Assembly: GCA_964369975.1 (NCBI GenBank)
Contig: CAYJFZ010000003.1
Coordinates: forward strand, 124,001-188,000
DNA: 64,000 nt
Direction of reading: 5' to 3'
Source of the DNA: RGIG3102 sp964369975
Lineage (GTDB): Bacteria > Bacillota > Clostridia > Oscillospirales > Ruminococcaceae
This document shows, piece after piece, positions 43,745 to 52,749 of this stretch (position 1 is its first letter; each line of letters opens with the position of its first letter). The translations under genes and the position numbers were made by a program. Under the pieces are notes generated by a model that worked only from the letters and a program-made list of their open reading frames with translations, did not search any database and was not told where the DNA came from.

Positions 43745-44785
43745 ATGTTAATTAAAAAAATAGTTTCATTTTTATTTTATATTTTTATAATATTTATTTT
43801 GCTTTTAAATTCTGAGTTTTCTTTAATGGTAGTAAGACAGGCTTTGTATTTATGCTATGAGAAAATTATTCCTTCTTTATTTATTTTTATGACGCTATCT
43901 TCATTTATTAGCCAAAGTGATGCTTTGTATATTTTCTCTTATTTTTTTCAAGGCTTATTAAAACTGTTAAAAATAAATAGCAAAAAAGCGGCTTGTTATG
44001 TATTTTTATCTTTAATTTCTGGCTTTGTTGTTGGGGCAAAGTTTTTAAATAGTCTATATAATGAGGGTTATGATAAGCCTATTTTAAATACTTTATCTAT
44101 TTTAATGTGTACAAATTCACTACCCTTTATTATTTTAGTAGTTGGTGTTTTGGTTTTAAATAATTTTAAATTAGCCCTTATTTTATTTACTTCTTTATTT
44201 TTAGCAAGTTTTATAACAGCTTTTTTATATTCTTTTACCTATAATAAGCCTGTAAAAAATTACAATAAAAATATCATCATTACAAAAACTCCTTTTAGTT
44301 TGATTATAAAAGAAAATGTTATATCAATGCTTTCAATATGTGCTATAATAATTATTTTTTATACATTCTCGATGTTTATAAATCATTTTTTAGAAATCAA
44401 GATTTTAAAAACTATTTTAATTTCTATAATGGAAGTTAGCAGTGCTGTTGTTATAAATGGAGAAAAAGGCGTTTTTATCCTTTGCATAGTATTAAGTATT
44501 TTCCCTTTATCAACTCTAAGTCAAATTTCCTTTTTTGCAAAAGAAGCAGTTGATATTAAGTTTTTATTATATACAAGAATAATACACACCCCACTTTCTT
44601 TACTCATTTTAAGGGTTTTGGTTAACCTTTTCCCTGTTGCTACTAATGTTTACTCAAACTCAGATGTTTTAGTGAAAAATTACTATAACTCAATAGATAT
44701 TTCCATTACCTTTTTTATTTTAAGTATTTTATTTATTACTTTTTTAGAAACAAACAATAAATTTGGCAAAATAAATAAGGTGTGA
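43745..44785 (+). CDS. ylbJ: Sporulation integral membrane protein YlbJ
   Basis: YlbJ is a polytopic membrane protein required for spore cortex formation in Bacillus and carries nucleoside-recognition (Gate) domains. About eight hydrophobic segments are present. The family core LSLISGFVVGAKFLNSLYNEG near 88-108 and the following MCTNSLPFIILVVGV near 119-133 match the Gate signature; a second half with ISIMEVSSAVVINGEKGV near 230 repeats the layout. The start ATG is 4 bases after GAGGTGG. It is divergent from yqfC across only 56 bases, so their promoters overlap. The transported compound, if any, is unknown. Confidence 0.85.
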   Translation: MLIKKIVSFLFYIFIIFILLLNSEFSLMVVRQALYLCYEKIIPSLFIFMTLSSFISQSDALYIFSYFFQGLLKLLKINSKKAACYVFLSLISGFVVGAKFLNSLYNEGYDKPILNTLSILMCTNSLPFIILVVGVLVLNNFKLALILFTSLFLASFITAFLYSFTYNKPVKNYNKNIIITKTPFSLIIKENVISMLSICAIIIIFYTFSMFINHFLEIKILKTILISIMEVSSAVVINGEKGVFILCIVLSIFPLSTLSQISFFAKEAVDIKFLLYTRIIHTPLSLLILRVLVNLFPVATNVYSNSDVLVKNYYNSIDISITFFILSILFITFLETNNKFGKINKV

Positions 44786-44808
44786 TATAATATTTTTGAG
44801 GTGATAAT

Positions 44809-45039
44809 ATGTCAATTTTTAAAAAGAAATCTATATTATTTTCAAACGAAATAACGCCTTTGTGTAAGTATTGTTTTTTTTCTAATTTATCAAGTGATGA
44901 AACAATGGTTTTATGCGAAAAAAAAGGAGTTGTCTCTTTAGAGTTTTCTTGCTCAAAATTTGAATATCTACCTACAAAAAGAATACCAAAAAGGCGAAAA
45001 GAATTAAAAACATATAAAAAAGAAGATTTTATTTTATAA
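44809..45039 (+). CDS. Small four-cysteine protein
   Basis: This is a 76-residue protein of unknown function. Four cysteines lie as CKYC (19-22), a single C in MVLCEKKG near 36 and another in EFSCSKFEYLPTKRIPKRR near 48, a spacing that suits a small zinc- or iron-binding knuckle. The motif K-F-x-Y-x-P-x-x-R-x-P is what I recall from small Clostridia proteins of this sort, so it is probably conserved. The rest is lysine rich. It starts 23 bases after ylbJ with GAGGTG before its ATG, and a terminator follows, so the two form one unit. Confidence 0.7.
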   Translation: MSIFKKKSILFSNEITPLCKYCFFSNLSSDETMVLCEKKGVVSLEFSCSKFEYLPTKRIPKRRKELKTYKKEDFIL

Positions 45040-45041
45040 CA

Positions 45042-45076
45042 ATAAAAAACAGATGTAATTTACATCTGTTTTTATT
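45042..45076. terminator. Bidirectional terminator between the small Cys protein and the glyoxalase
   Basis: AAAAACAGATGTAA and TTACATCTGTTTTT form a stem with A-runs and T-runs on both sides; it serves both convergent genes. Confidence 0.9.
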
Positions 45077-45077
45077 T

Positions 45078-45440
45078 TTATCTTGTAGGGATTACTTCAA
45101 GCCAGTATCCATCTGGGTCTTCAATAAAGTAAATGCCCATATCCTTATTTTCATAGCATATACAGCCCATATCTTTATGCATCTTATAAGCTGCTTCAAA
45201 GTCATCTACTCTAAAAGCTAAATGTATTTCATTTTCGCCTAAGTCATAACTTTGTGGATGGTCAAAAAGCTGTGTTAATTCTAATACATGCTCTGCATTT
45301 TCATTGCCTACATAAACTATTTTAAAATGTTCTCCGTTTATTTCTCTTGTTTTTTCAAGACCTAATGCCTCTTTGTAAAACTTTAAACTTTCTTCGACAT
45401 TTTTTACATTAAAGTTTGTGTGCACCATTTTAAATTTCAT
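45078..45440 (-). CDS. gloA: Lactoylglutathione lyase / glyoxalase I-like VOC protein
   Basis: This is a small metalloenzyme of the vicinal oxygen chelate superfamily, probably converting a thiol hemiacetal of methylglyoxal. Two beta-alpha-beta-beta-beta modules are visible. The metal ligands are H7 in MVHTNFNV, E in HVLELTQL near 54, H in NEIHLAFRV near 73 and E116 in YWLEVIP, the set seen in Ni/Co-type glyoxalase I. FYKEALGLEKTR near 21-32 and FIEDPDGYWLE near 106-116 are family marks. The length of 120 is normal. Clostridia generally lack glutathione, so the true thiol cofactor is open. Confidence 0.85.
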   Translation of the reverse strand: MKFKMVHTNFNVKNVEESLKFYKEALGLEKTREINGEHFKIVYVGNENAEHVLELTQLFDHPQSYDLGENEIHLAFRVDDFEAAYKMHKDMGCICYENKDMGIYFIEDPDGYWLEVIPTR

Positions 45441-45450
45441 ATTTTTCTCC

Positions 45451-45813
45451 TTAAAAACTAAATGTATTAATTATATCATATAAATAAATTATAGATAATA
45501 CTATACTATATGCATACATCATTACTACATAAGATATTTTATTTTGCCTATTTGTTATCTTTGTTGAGATAACGCCTATACTAACACAGGCAACGCTTAA
45601 GAAAATAAACCCTATACCTATTTGAGGTATTATAACGGGAATATTATCAAAAACAGTCCCTAACCTATTTTGTAAAACCATAGATGTAATATAGCCCATA
45701 GGCACTAAAAAAATCGGCAAAAGTGATGTTGCTGATTTTAAATTTGTTCTTCTTGCATACACTATAATTAATACAAATGTTACTATTAAAATTGTAAATG
45801 ATTGAGAAACCAT
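45451..45813 (-). CDS. Small four-helix membrane protein of unknown function
   Basis: I do not recognise this 120-residue protein. Four hydrophobic segments are predicted (about 6-19, 30-46, 58-82 and 90-115), with a short basic loop TKITNRQNKIS near 83-93. There is no signal peptide or known motif. CcdC-like proteins have a similar small four-helix layout (an early YARRT and a middle PMGYITSM segment would fit), but I cannot confirm it. AAGGGGC precedes the ATG. It sits 10 bases upstream of the glyoxalase gene on the same strand and likely shares a transcript. Confidence 0.65.
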   Translation of the reverse strand: MVSQSFTILIVTFVLIIVYARRTNLKSATSLLPIFLVPMGYITSMVLQNRLGTVFDNIPVIIPQIGIGFIFLSVACVSIGVISTKITNRQNKISYVVMMYAYSIVLSIIYLYDIINTFSF

Positions 45814-45872
45814 ATTTTGCCCCTTAAATAAATTTATACATATATTTTACTATAAATTTATCATTTTGTCAT

Positions 45873-46841
45873 CTATAATTTTTTTAAATACTTTGTGTAG
45901 CTGTTTTTAAGCTCTTGTGCCTTCTCTTCTGGGTTTGTAGGGTTGCAGTGTGCCCAAGCGCCTGTTTCACTCGATGCATTGAATTTTATTTTTTCTTTAC
46001 TTCTTAATGGTGGGAAAAATTCTATGTGAAAATGATAATTTTCATCGCTTTCTCCATTAACAGGGCCATTGTGCATACACATCATATAAGGGAAAAGTTT
46101 ATCAAACAAATTATCAAACATCCCAACTATACCTTTAATAGCTTTTGCTAAATTTTCAATTTCTCTTTGGGTGAAGTGTGCGATGTTTTGCTTGTGAGTT
46201 TTACTCATTAAGTAAACTCCATAAGGGTACTCTGTAAAAAATGGTAGAAAAACAACAAAATCTTCATTTTCAAAAATTATTCTTCGCCCATCTTCCTTTT
46301 CATTTTTTAGCATATCGCAAAACAAGCAATTATTAGTATTTTTTTTGTATTCGTTTGCGCTATCAAGCTCTAATTGCAGTTTTTTAGGCAAAAACGGATA
46401 GGCATAAATTTGCCCGTGAGGATGTGGCATAGTAACGCCTACTTCCTCTCCTCTATTTTCAAAAATATAAATATACTTGTGGTTTTCATCTTTACTTAAT
46501 TCAATAAATCTTTCTTGCCATAACTTTGCAAGTTTAATTACATGCTCATCAGTTAAGTCTGTTATTGTAGCAGTGTGATTTTTTGAGTATAAAACAACTT
46601 CACATTTTCCATAAGAAGGCATCGCTTTAAAAAAATCATTTGTAACATCATCCATTAAAGGAGGATTGTTTGATAAAGACGGAAAATCATTATCATAACA
46701 GTAAACCTCATAATCATCCGGCACCTTACCTGAACCCGGACAAAAAGGGCACCAATCTTTTGGCATCTGTGGCCTATCTTGTCTGTGCGATGCTATCATA
46801 ACCCAGTCCTTTGTTAGCGGGTTGTACCTTATTTCAGCCAT
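45873..46841 (-). CDS. galT: Galactose-1-phosphate uridylyltransferase
   Basis: GalT swaps UMP between UDP-glucose and galactose 1-phosphate in the Leloir pathway. The catalytic HIT-type motif HPHGQ is at 140-144 (H142 nucleophile), zinc ligands C31 and C34 are in WCPFCPGSG, and NYHFHIEFFPPLRS near 266-280 is the C-terminal conserved block. The length of 322 fits the type I enzyme. It starts 9 bases after galK with AAGGAGA before its ATG, so the two genes form an operon. No galE is in the window, so epimerisation must be encoded elsewhere. Confidence 0.95.
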   Translation of the reverse strand: MAEIRYNPLTKDWVMIASHRQDRPQMPKDWCPFCPGSGKVPDDYEVYCYDNDFPSLSNNPPLMDDVTNDFFKAMPSYGKCEVVLYSKNHTATITDLTDEHVIKLAKLWQERFIELSKDENHKYIYIFENRGEEVGVTMPHPHGQIYAYPFLPKKLQLELDSANEYKKNTNNCLFCDMLKNEKEDGRRIIFENEDFVVFLPFFTEYPYGVYLMSKTHKQNIAHFTQREIENLAKAIKGIVGMFDNLFDKLFPYMMCMHNGPVNGESDENYHFHIEFFPPLRSKEKIKFNASSETGAWAHCNPTNPEEKAQELKNSYTKYLKKL

Positions 46842-46850
46842 AATCTCTCC

Positions 46851-48134
46851 TTATATTTCTTTTTCTATTTTTATTGAGCCATAATTTCTAATATTCAAAA
46901 CATAGCAAGAATTTTCACCAAACACATTTTCAATAACTTTTTTAAACTCTTTTAAGTCATTTTTATCTACAAAACATTGTATAGTGCCAGCAAAACCGCC
47001 ACCTTGAAGCCTAAAAGCTCCTCTTTTATTTTGTAAAAAATCTTGAGAAAGGCAAAGTGCAAGGCTAATTGGCTGATATTTTTCATCTTTTTGAGTATAG
47101 GCATTTTGATTGTATTCAAATGATGAATGCCCTGACTCAATGATAGTTTTTAAAAAGCTATCTATATCTTCATTTTCAATAAATTCTCTTAAATTAATTG
47201 CCCTATCACACTCCATATAGTAGTGAATAGCTCTTAAAATAGCTCTATCGCTTATTTTACCTCTAATATTAGGTATGCTTTTTATAAATTCATCTTTATC
47301 AACTTCTCTAAGCACTTCTTTTGAAAATTGATTTGCAACACTGCACATTTCGTTTTTTATAGCTGCATAATCAGCCGTTAAGTCTGCATGTGAGCCACCT
47401 GAATTTATAACGCATAAGGCTAAATTATACTTATCTAAGTCAAATTCAACATTTTCTACTATTGGATTTTTATTATCTTTAAAGTCAATAGTCATCAAGC
47501 TACCAACACTACAGGCTGTCTGGTCCATTAAACCGCTCGGTTTATTAAAGTAAACATTTTCTGCAAATTGACCCACTTGGGCTATTTGAACAGCAGTAAA
47601 TTTTGCGTTATTGTATTCATGATTTAAGATTGTGCCTATCATCACTTCAAAGGCCGCAGATGAAGAAAGTCCACTACCCCTTAAAACATCACTTGTAATA
47701 TAAGCATCAAAGCCGCCGATTTCTCCGTTTAAGTTTTCAATACCTTTTAAAACGCCTTTGATTAATGATGTTGCCGTTTCAAATTCAGCCTCGTTAATTT
47801 CTATATTATCAAGATTAATTTCTTTTAACATCCCATAGCCTTCAGAAAAAATATTAATTTTTCTGCTATTATTTTTTCTTACTATTGCAATTATATCTAA
47901 GTCAACTGAGGCAGCTAAAACAATACCTAAATTATGATCTGTATGATTTCCACCAATTTCAGTTCTTCCTGGAGTTGAATATAAATTAACTTCGCCTTCA
48001 CCAAAATAAGCCTTAAAATCATTAATTGATTTTATGTATCTTTCTTTTTGCTTTGTTAAGTTTTCTTTTGAATAAAGCTTAATAAATGTCTCATCAAATT
48101 TATTATTTTGTATTTCATTTAAAAGTTTTTCCAT
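46851..48134 (-). CDS. galK: Galactokinase
   Basis: Galactokinase phosphorylates galactose at C1, the entry to the Leloir pathway. The GHMP family motifs are present: the sugar-binding signature STPGRTEIGGNHTDHN at 53-68, motif 2 GSGLSSSAA at 153-161 and motif 3 LQGGGFAGTIQCFV near 386-399. GGNHTDH carries the expected E59 and D66 region for galactose binding. The length of 427 is a little longer than common forms of about 390 because of the N-terminal helical part. It is divergent from an AraC-type regulator, which is a natural candidate for its control. Confidence 0.95.
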   Translation of the reverse strand: MEKLLNEIQNNKFDETFIKLYSKENLTKQKERYIKSINDFKAYFGEGEVNLYSTPGRTEIGGNHTDHNLGIVLAASVDLDIIAIVRKNNSRKINIFSEGYGMLKEINLDNIEINEAEFETATSLIKGVLKGIENLNGEIGGFDAYITSDVLRGSGLSSSAAFEVMIGTILNHEYNNAKFTAVQIAQVGQFAENVYFNKPSGLMDQTACSVGSLMTIDFKDNKNPIVENVEFDLDKYNLALCVINSGGSHADLTADYAAIKNEMCSVANQFSKEVLREVDKDEFIKSIPNIRGKISDRAILRAIHYYMECDRAINLREFIENEDIDSFLKTIIESGHSSFEYNQNAYTQKDEKYQPISLALCLSQDFLQNKRGAFRLQGGGFAGTIQCFVDKNDLKEFKKVIENVFGENSCYVLNIRNYGSIKIEKEI

Positions 48135-48238
48135 AGTTTTCCACTCACCTTTGCTTATATAATTTTTCAGTATATGTTTTATTATATCATCTTTTTTGGC
48201 ATAAAAAAGAATTTTTAGTTTTTTTATATGGATTTTTG

Positions 48239-48267
48239 TTGATTTTTTATCATTTTTAGTATATTAT
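48239..48267 (+). promoter_or_regulatory. Predicted promoter of the AraC-type regulator gene
   Basis: TTGATT (48239-48244) and TATTAT (48262-48267) are 17 bases apart, about 40 bases before the ATG at 48309. The 174-base gap to galK must also hold the galK promoter. Confidence 0.6.
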
Positions 48268-48308
48268 ATATAAAGATAAATAAAAAATATAGCTTTGGAG
48301 GACTTGGC

Positions 48309-49136
48309 ATGACAAATCCATATAAACATTCATACAAACAAGATTTAATCGACAATGTAAGCCTTGGTATCTTCAACTGTGGTTTACAAAGCTGTCTACC
48401 TTCTCATACTTGGGGCCCTGGTGTGCGTGATCACTATCTTATCCACTTAATAGTATCAGGAAGAGGTAGCTATGTTTGCGATGGTAAAACTTATGAATTA
48501 AAAGCTGGAGATATGTTTTTAATTAAGCCTTCACAACTCGTTCAATACACTGCAGATGCGAATGATCCTTGGGAGTATTATTGGATAGGTTTTAACGGCA
48601 CTTATGCTCAAAAAATAGCTAATAATTTGCCTTTTAAAGACTCAAGCCCTATCTATACTCCTGAAAGTTTTCAAGAATGTAAAAACTACCTATATGAAAT
48701 TTATTCAAATAGTGGTACAAGCTTTGCTAATACTTCTTCTATGACTGGATACTTATATTTATTATTCTCAAAGTTATCATTAGAAAATCAAGAACTTGAA
48801 AACAACTTAAATATATCTCATTCAACCTATGTTATTAATGCAATTAAATATATACAATTCAACTATTCTTTAGATATAAATGTTAATGATATAGCCTCTG
48901 CTGTGGGAATTAGTAGAAGCCATTTATATAGGGTGTTTGTTTCAAACTTAAACCAATCACCTATAGATTATTTAACACAGTATAGAATAAACGAAGCCTG
49001 CTCATTATTAAAAAATACTAATTTAACTATTGCAGAAATTGCAACTTCAGTAGGCTTTATTGACCAATTTTATTTTTCAAGAGTATTTAAGAAAATAAAG
49101 CAAGTACCACCGAGCAAATACCTACAAAATATATAA
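48309..49136 (+). CDS. AraC family regulator (sugar-type)
   Basis: The N-terminal 150 residues form a cupin effector domain with the pattern of sugar-responsive AraC proteins: RDHYLIHLIVSGRGSYVCDG near 34-53, AGDMFLIKPSQLVQYTAD near 61-78 and PWEYYWIGFNG near 82-92. The C-terminal 100 residues hold the two helix-turn-helix units (VNDIASAVGISRSHLYRVF near 194-212 and IAEIATSVGFIDQFYFSRVF near 242-261). It is divergent from galKT, so control of galactose use is the simplest guess. The next gene encodes a sugar-binding-protein-like lipoprotein, which may help sensing. Confidence 0.9.
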   Translation: MTNPYKHSYKQDLIDNVSLGIFNCGLQSCLPSHTWGPGVRDHYLIHLIVSGRGSYVCDGKTYELKAGDMFLIKPSQLVQYTADANDPWEYYWIGFNGTYAQKIANNLPFKDSSPIYTPESFQECKNYLYEIYSNSGTSFANTSSMTGYLYLLFSKLSLENQELENNLNISHSTYVINAIKYIQFNYSLDINVNDIASAVGISRSHLYRVFVSNLNQSPIDYLTQYRINEACSLLKNTNLTIAEIATSVGFIDQFYFSRVFKKIKQVPPSKYLQNI

Positions 49137-49151
49137 AATCTAAGGACAACT

Positions 49152-50045
49152 ATGAAAAAACTAACTCTATTTTTAACAATCATACTATCTTGCTTTATTT
49201 TTAGCGCTTGCAGTGAAACTATGCCCTCTTATCGTATCGCTTTGTTTGATACACTAAATCAAGATTTAATTGACTATGCTACTGAAAACCTTGAAAACAC
49301 TCAAGTAGTAAATTTAAAGCTTGAAAACCTTTCTATTTCTGAATACTTATTAAATATTACAGATTATTCTTTAATTGAGGGAGTTTTTGTTTTTGATGAT
49401 GAAATGACTGACTCAAAAGCGCAAGGGGCTATAAATGTTTTAGATGAGTATAATATTCCTGTTGTTTTTTCCTTAGGAGTTGTTAGTGAAGACATTTTGC
49501 TGTCTTATGATAAGGCTTTTAGCATAAATGTAAATTATGAATATATAGGCGAATTACAAGCTCAAAAAATAGATACAGCATTAACTAATGCGCAAATAAC
49601 AGATACAAACGAAAACAAGCTTTTAGATTTTTCTTTGATAAAATTAAGTCCTGTTAGCGATGAAGCTTTAAGAACTTTTAATACCTTTGTTAAAAACTTA
49701 GAGCTATTAGGTATTCCTTATTCTTTATTGGGCGAAAGCGAAGTTGTATCTTATGAGCAGTCTATTTCGCATTTAGAACAATATAAAGATTCAGAACTTT
49801 TTTATATTATAGGCGATGAGATACTAAGCCAATTAGAAACCAGCATAAACCTTACAAGTATTGTTTTTGGTGTTGAAAATCCATATGCCCAAAGCGAAAG
49901 TGTACAAGTTATATTTATAGATTATACTCAAATGTTTGAAATTATTACTACAATTTTTAATAACACTCAAAATCAAAGCTACCCTTATGAAAATTTAGAG
50001 TATCCTATTTATTCAAAAACTATTTTTTTAAGTCCTGAGGTTTAA
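49152..50045 (+). CDS. Lipoprotein resembling periplasmic sugar-binding proteins
   Basis: This is a predicted lipoprotein: residues 1-19 are a signal peptide and FSAC gives the lipidated Cys20. The rest looks like a degenerate type I periplasmic binding protein of the MglB/RbsB kind: YRIALFDTLNQDLIDYATENL near 27-47, then NIPVVFSLGV near 110-119 at the hinge and FYIIGDEILSQLE near 225-237. No transport genes are beside it, so it may act as a sensor or have lost transport. The ATG follows CTAAGGA, 15 bases after the AraC gene, so they are co-transcribed. The ligand is unknown. Confidence 0.65.
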   Translation: MKKLTLFLTIILSCFIFSACSETMPSYRIALFDTLNQDLIDYATENLENTQVVNLKLENLSISEYLLNITDYSLIEGVFVFDDEMTDSKAQGAINVLDEYNIPVVFSLGVVSEDILLSYDKAFSINVNYEYIGELQAQKIDTALTNAQITDTNENKLLDFSLIKLSPVSDEALRTFNTFVKNLELLGIPYSLLGESEVVSYEQSISHLEQYKDSELFYIIGDEILSQLETSINLTSIVFGVENPYAQSESVQVIFIDYTQMFEIITTIFNNTQNQSYPYENLEYPIYSKTIFLSPEV

Positions 50046-50050
50046 AATTT

Positions 50051-51412
50051 ATGTTATTAAAAAATGAAGTAATCACAGCAGAAATTATTGATATAGCAAG
50101 TGATGCAAACGGTGTTGCAAAATATGATAATATCACTATTTTTGTGCCCGGTACTGCTGTAGGCGATGTATGTAAAATAAGAATTGTAAAAGTAAATAAA
50201 AATTATCTTTTTGGTAAATGCGAAGAAATCATTACCCCATCAAAAGATAGGCAAAAAACTCTTTGCCCTATCTTTAATCTTTGTGGTGGTTGTGATTTTT
50301 TTCATATTAATTTTGAAGCAGAGCAAAGAGTAAAGCATAATATTGTAAAATCAGCCTTTGAAAAAATAGGTAAATCCACTTGCGAAGTACTGCCTATACT
50401 ATCTTCAAAAGAAAATTTAAGATACAGAAATAAAAGCCAATTCCCCGTAAGGCAAGATGAAAATGGTAGGGCTGTTTATGGTTTTTTTGCAAAAAGAAGT
50501 CATAGGATTATCCCTTGCGATGACTGCTTATTACAGCCAGAAATTGTAAATGAAATTGCACAATTCATAACAGAAAGAATGAATACATTAAACATAAAAG
50601 CTTATGATGAAGAAACACAAAAAGGCGACATTAAGCATATTTATACAAGGATAGGCGCTGTTAGTGGCGAGATTATGGTCTGTCTTGTATCAAAAAAAGC
50701 AAATGTTAAAAACCTTGATATGTTAGTAGAGGATTTAATAAAAACTTATAAAGATATTAAAACAGTCGTTTTGAATATAAATTCAAAAAACACTAATGTA
50801 ATTTTAGGAAGTGAAAATATTAACCTTTATTCTAACGGTATTATAAATGATACCTTATGTGGGATAAATCTTGAAATAAGCCCTCATTCTTTTTATCAAG
50901 TAAATCACGATGGTGCACAACAAATTTATACCATAGCAAAAGAAAGTTTAAACTTAACTAAAGAAGATGTTTTACTTGATATGTACTGTGGCACAGGCTC
51001 AATTGGGCTTTCTATGGTAAGTGAAGTAAAGCAGTTAATCGGTGTTGAAATTATACCGCAAGCTATTGAAAACGCAAAAAAGACTGCAAAAAGACATAAT
51101 ATTGACAATGCAACATTTATCTGCAGTGATGCAAAAGATGCTGCAAAGCAATTAGTAAAAGATAATTTTACTCCATCAGTTGTTGTTTTAGATCCACCTC
51201 GAAAAGGCTGTGATAATGATACTTTAGAAGCTGTAATCTCAATGAATCCTAAAAAGATAATGATGATTAGTTGCAATCCTGCTACTGCTGCAAGAGATAG
51301 CTTAGTTTTAAATGAGAATGGCTATAAATTAGAATTTATAAGACCTTTTAATTTATTTCCAAGGACAAAGCATGTTGAGTGTATTTGTTTGTTTGTTAAA
51401 AATGAAATTTGA
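50051..51412 (+). CDS. rlmD: 23S rRNA (uracil-C5)-methyltransferase, RlmD/RumA-like
   Basis: This is a SAM-dependent enzyme that makes 5-methyluridine in RNA. It has a TRAM domain (residues 1-62), an Fe-S cluster region with C72, C78 and C81 in LCPIFNLCGGC and a further Cys near 157, and the Rossmann methyltransferase domain with DMYCGTGSIGL near 312-322, VLDPPRKGCD near 378-387 and the catalytic loop ISCNPATAARD near 402-412. The length of 453 is typical. The target base (U747, U1939 or both) cannot be read from the sequence. It lies 5 bases after the lipoprotein gene with no clear functional link. Confidence 0.92.
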   Translation: MLLKNEVITAEIIDIASDANGVAKYDNITIFVPGTAVGDVCKIRIVKVNKNYLFGKCEEIITPSKDRQKTLCPIFNLCGGCDFFHINFEAEQRVKHNIVKSAFEKIGKSTCEVLPILSSKENLRYRNKSQFPVRQDENGRAVYGFFAKRSHRIIPCDDCLLQPEIVNEIAQFITERMNTLNIKAYDEETQKGDIKHIYTRIGAVSGEIMVCLVSKKANVKNLDMLVEDLIKTYKDIKTVVLNINSKNTNVILGSENINLYSNGIINDTLCGINLEISPHSFYQVNHDGAQQIYTIAKESLNLTKEDVLLDMYCGTGSIGLSMVSEVKQLIGVEIIPQAIENAKKTAKRHNIDNATFICSDAKDAAKQLVKDNFTPSVVVLDPPRKGCDNDTLEAVISMNPKKIMMISCNPATAARDSLVLNENGYKLEFIRPFNLFPRTKHVECICLFVKNEI

Positions 51413-51630
51413 TTAAACTGATTCCTTTTGTTTTTATTTTGTGAATATTTCTTTTTATATTGACATTCTTTTCAAATAATGACATAATAAAATTATTTAT
51501 AATTAAATATATTCATATCAATTTATTTAATATAAATTTAAAGTTATAGTAACGCACATTTAATACATTTTTTATTTATAAAAAGTATTTTATTACAATA
51601 TATCTTAATTAGATATAGAAAAGAGAAAAC

Positions 51631-52176
51631 ATGAGTTTTTATGATGTATTTATGAGCCCTTTTGAATTCTTTTGGCTTGGAAAAATCAGAAAAGAATATA
51701 TACAAAAAGCCAAAGGAAAAGTTTTAGAGATTGGCTTTGGCAGTGGTGTAAATTATAAGTATTATGATTTAGAAAAAATTGAGTCAATAACGGCGGCTGA
51801 TATTTTCAAAAGTGACATTTCTTTACCAAAACTAACTTTTAAAACTTGCTCTGTGACTTCTTTACTTTTCAGCGATAATAGTTTTGATACTGTTGTACTA
51901 ACTCTTGTTTTATGTTCTGTAGAAGAAGTTGATAAGGCTTTAAGTGAAATAGAAAGGGTTTTAAAGTCATCTGGAAAACTTATTTTTATCGAGCATATTC
52001 GCCCAAAAAATAAGTTAGGCAATTTTTTTGATAAGTTTAATACCGTGTGGCGACATAACTCCTTTGGCTGCCAGATGAATAAAAACACTTATGATAACAT
52101 TAATAAAACTAACTTGAAAATTAAAGGCAAGGTTTATGCACAGGTGCTTTGCTATGGTACGGGCGAAAAATTATAG
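51631..52176 (+). CDS. Class I SAM-dependent methyltransferase
   Basis: This small methyltransferase of 181 residues has the SAM-binding loop VLEIGFGSGVNYKYY at 32-46, motif II around ITAADI near 54, a FDTVVLTLVLCSVEE stretch near 86-100 and KLIFIEHIRP near 119-128. It resembles the UbiE/Methyltransf_11 group that acts on lipids, quinones or small molecules; a closely related protein group often sits with phospholipid methylation. AAAGAGAAA precedes the ATG. The 218-base gap before it is AT-rich and holds no gene. The substrate is unknown. Confidence 0.85.
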   Translation: MSFYDVFMSPFEFFWLGKIRKEYIQKAKGKVLEIGFGSGVNYKYYDLEKIESITAADIFKSDISLPKLTFKTCSVTSLLFSDNSFDTVVLTLVLCSVEEVDKALSEIERVLKSSGKLIFIEHIRPKNKLGNFFDKFNTVWRHNSFGCQMNKNTYDNINKTNLKIKGKVYAQVLCYGTGEKL

Positions 52177-52258
52177 CATTTTGTATTTTCATCAAGTAAG
52201 ACTTTAAAAAAATATTTATAAATTCAACTTTGTGATTTTATAATTTAATTTTTATATA

Positions 52259-52292
52259 CAAAAGACTTCTTTTTAGAAGTCTTTTATTTTTT
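52259..52292 (+). terminator. Terminator of the methyltransferase gene
   Basis: AAAAGACTTCT and AGAAGTCTTTT pair around TTTT and are followed by T-rich sequence. Confidence 0.88.
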
Positions 52293-52296
52293 ATAA

Positions 52297-52327
52297 TAAA
52301 AAAGCAGATAACAAAAGTTATCTGCTA
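52297..52327 (-). terminator. Terminator of the yjdM/phnA gene
   Basis: AGCAGATAAC and GTTATCTGCT (52303-52326) pair around AAAA; on the minus strand the stem runs into a T-run 5 bases past the stop at 52332. Confidence 0.88.
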
Positions 52328-52331
52328 AAAT

Positions 52332-52676
52332 CTATATCTTTTTAACGACACTCGACTTCAATTTCATCGCACCAAAGCCATCAATTTTGCAATCGATATC
52401 GTGATCATCTTTACTATCGTAAACAAGGCGGATATTCTTAACTTTTGTTCCGGCTTTTAAGTCCCCTTGCCCACCTTTAACTTTTAATGTCTTTATAATG
52501 CTGACACTATCGCCATCACTTAAAACATTACCAGCTGAGTCTTTTATTATTGTTTGTTGTTCTTCATCTAATACTGCATTTTTATCCCATTCATTATTAC
52601 ATAAAGGGCAAATCATTAAGTGCCCATCTTCATAAGGAAAATCGCAGCCACATTGTGGACAATTTGGTGTATTCAT
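52332..52676 (-). CDS. yjdM: YjdM/PhnA family zinc-ribbon protein
   Basis: The 114-residue protein has an N-terminal zinc ribbon (CPQC at 5-8 and CPLC near 23-26, as in PNCPQCGCDFPYEDG and ICPLCNNEW) and the C-terminal PhnA domain (VLSDGDSVSIIKTLKVKG near 51-68, NIRLVYDSKDDHDIDCKIDG near 82-101). It is widely named alkylphosphonate utilisation protein because of its old link to phn genes, but no phosphonate genes are here and the real role is unknown. The ATG follows ATAGGAGA. It stands alone between terminators. Confidence 0.92.
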   Translation of the reverse strand: MNTPNCPQCGCDFPYEDGHLMICPLCNNEWDKNAVLDEEQQTIIKDSAGNVLSDGDSVSIIKTLKVKGGQGDLKAGTKVKNIRLVYDSKDDHDIDCKIDGFGAMKLKSSVVKKI

Positions 52677-52749
52677 ATTTTTTCTCCTATAATATAATAT
52701 GTAAAAATTATATCATAATTAAATATAAATAACAATATTGTTTTGAGTA

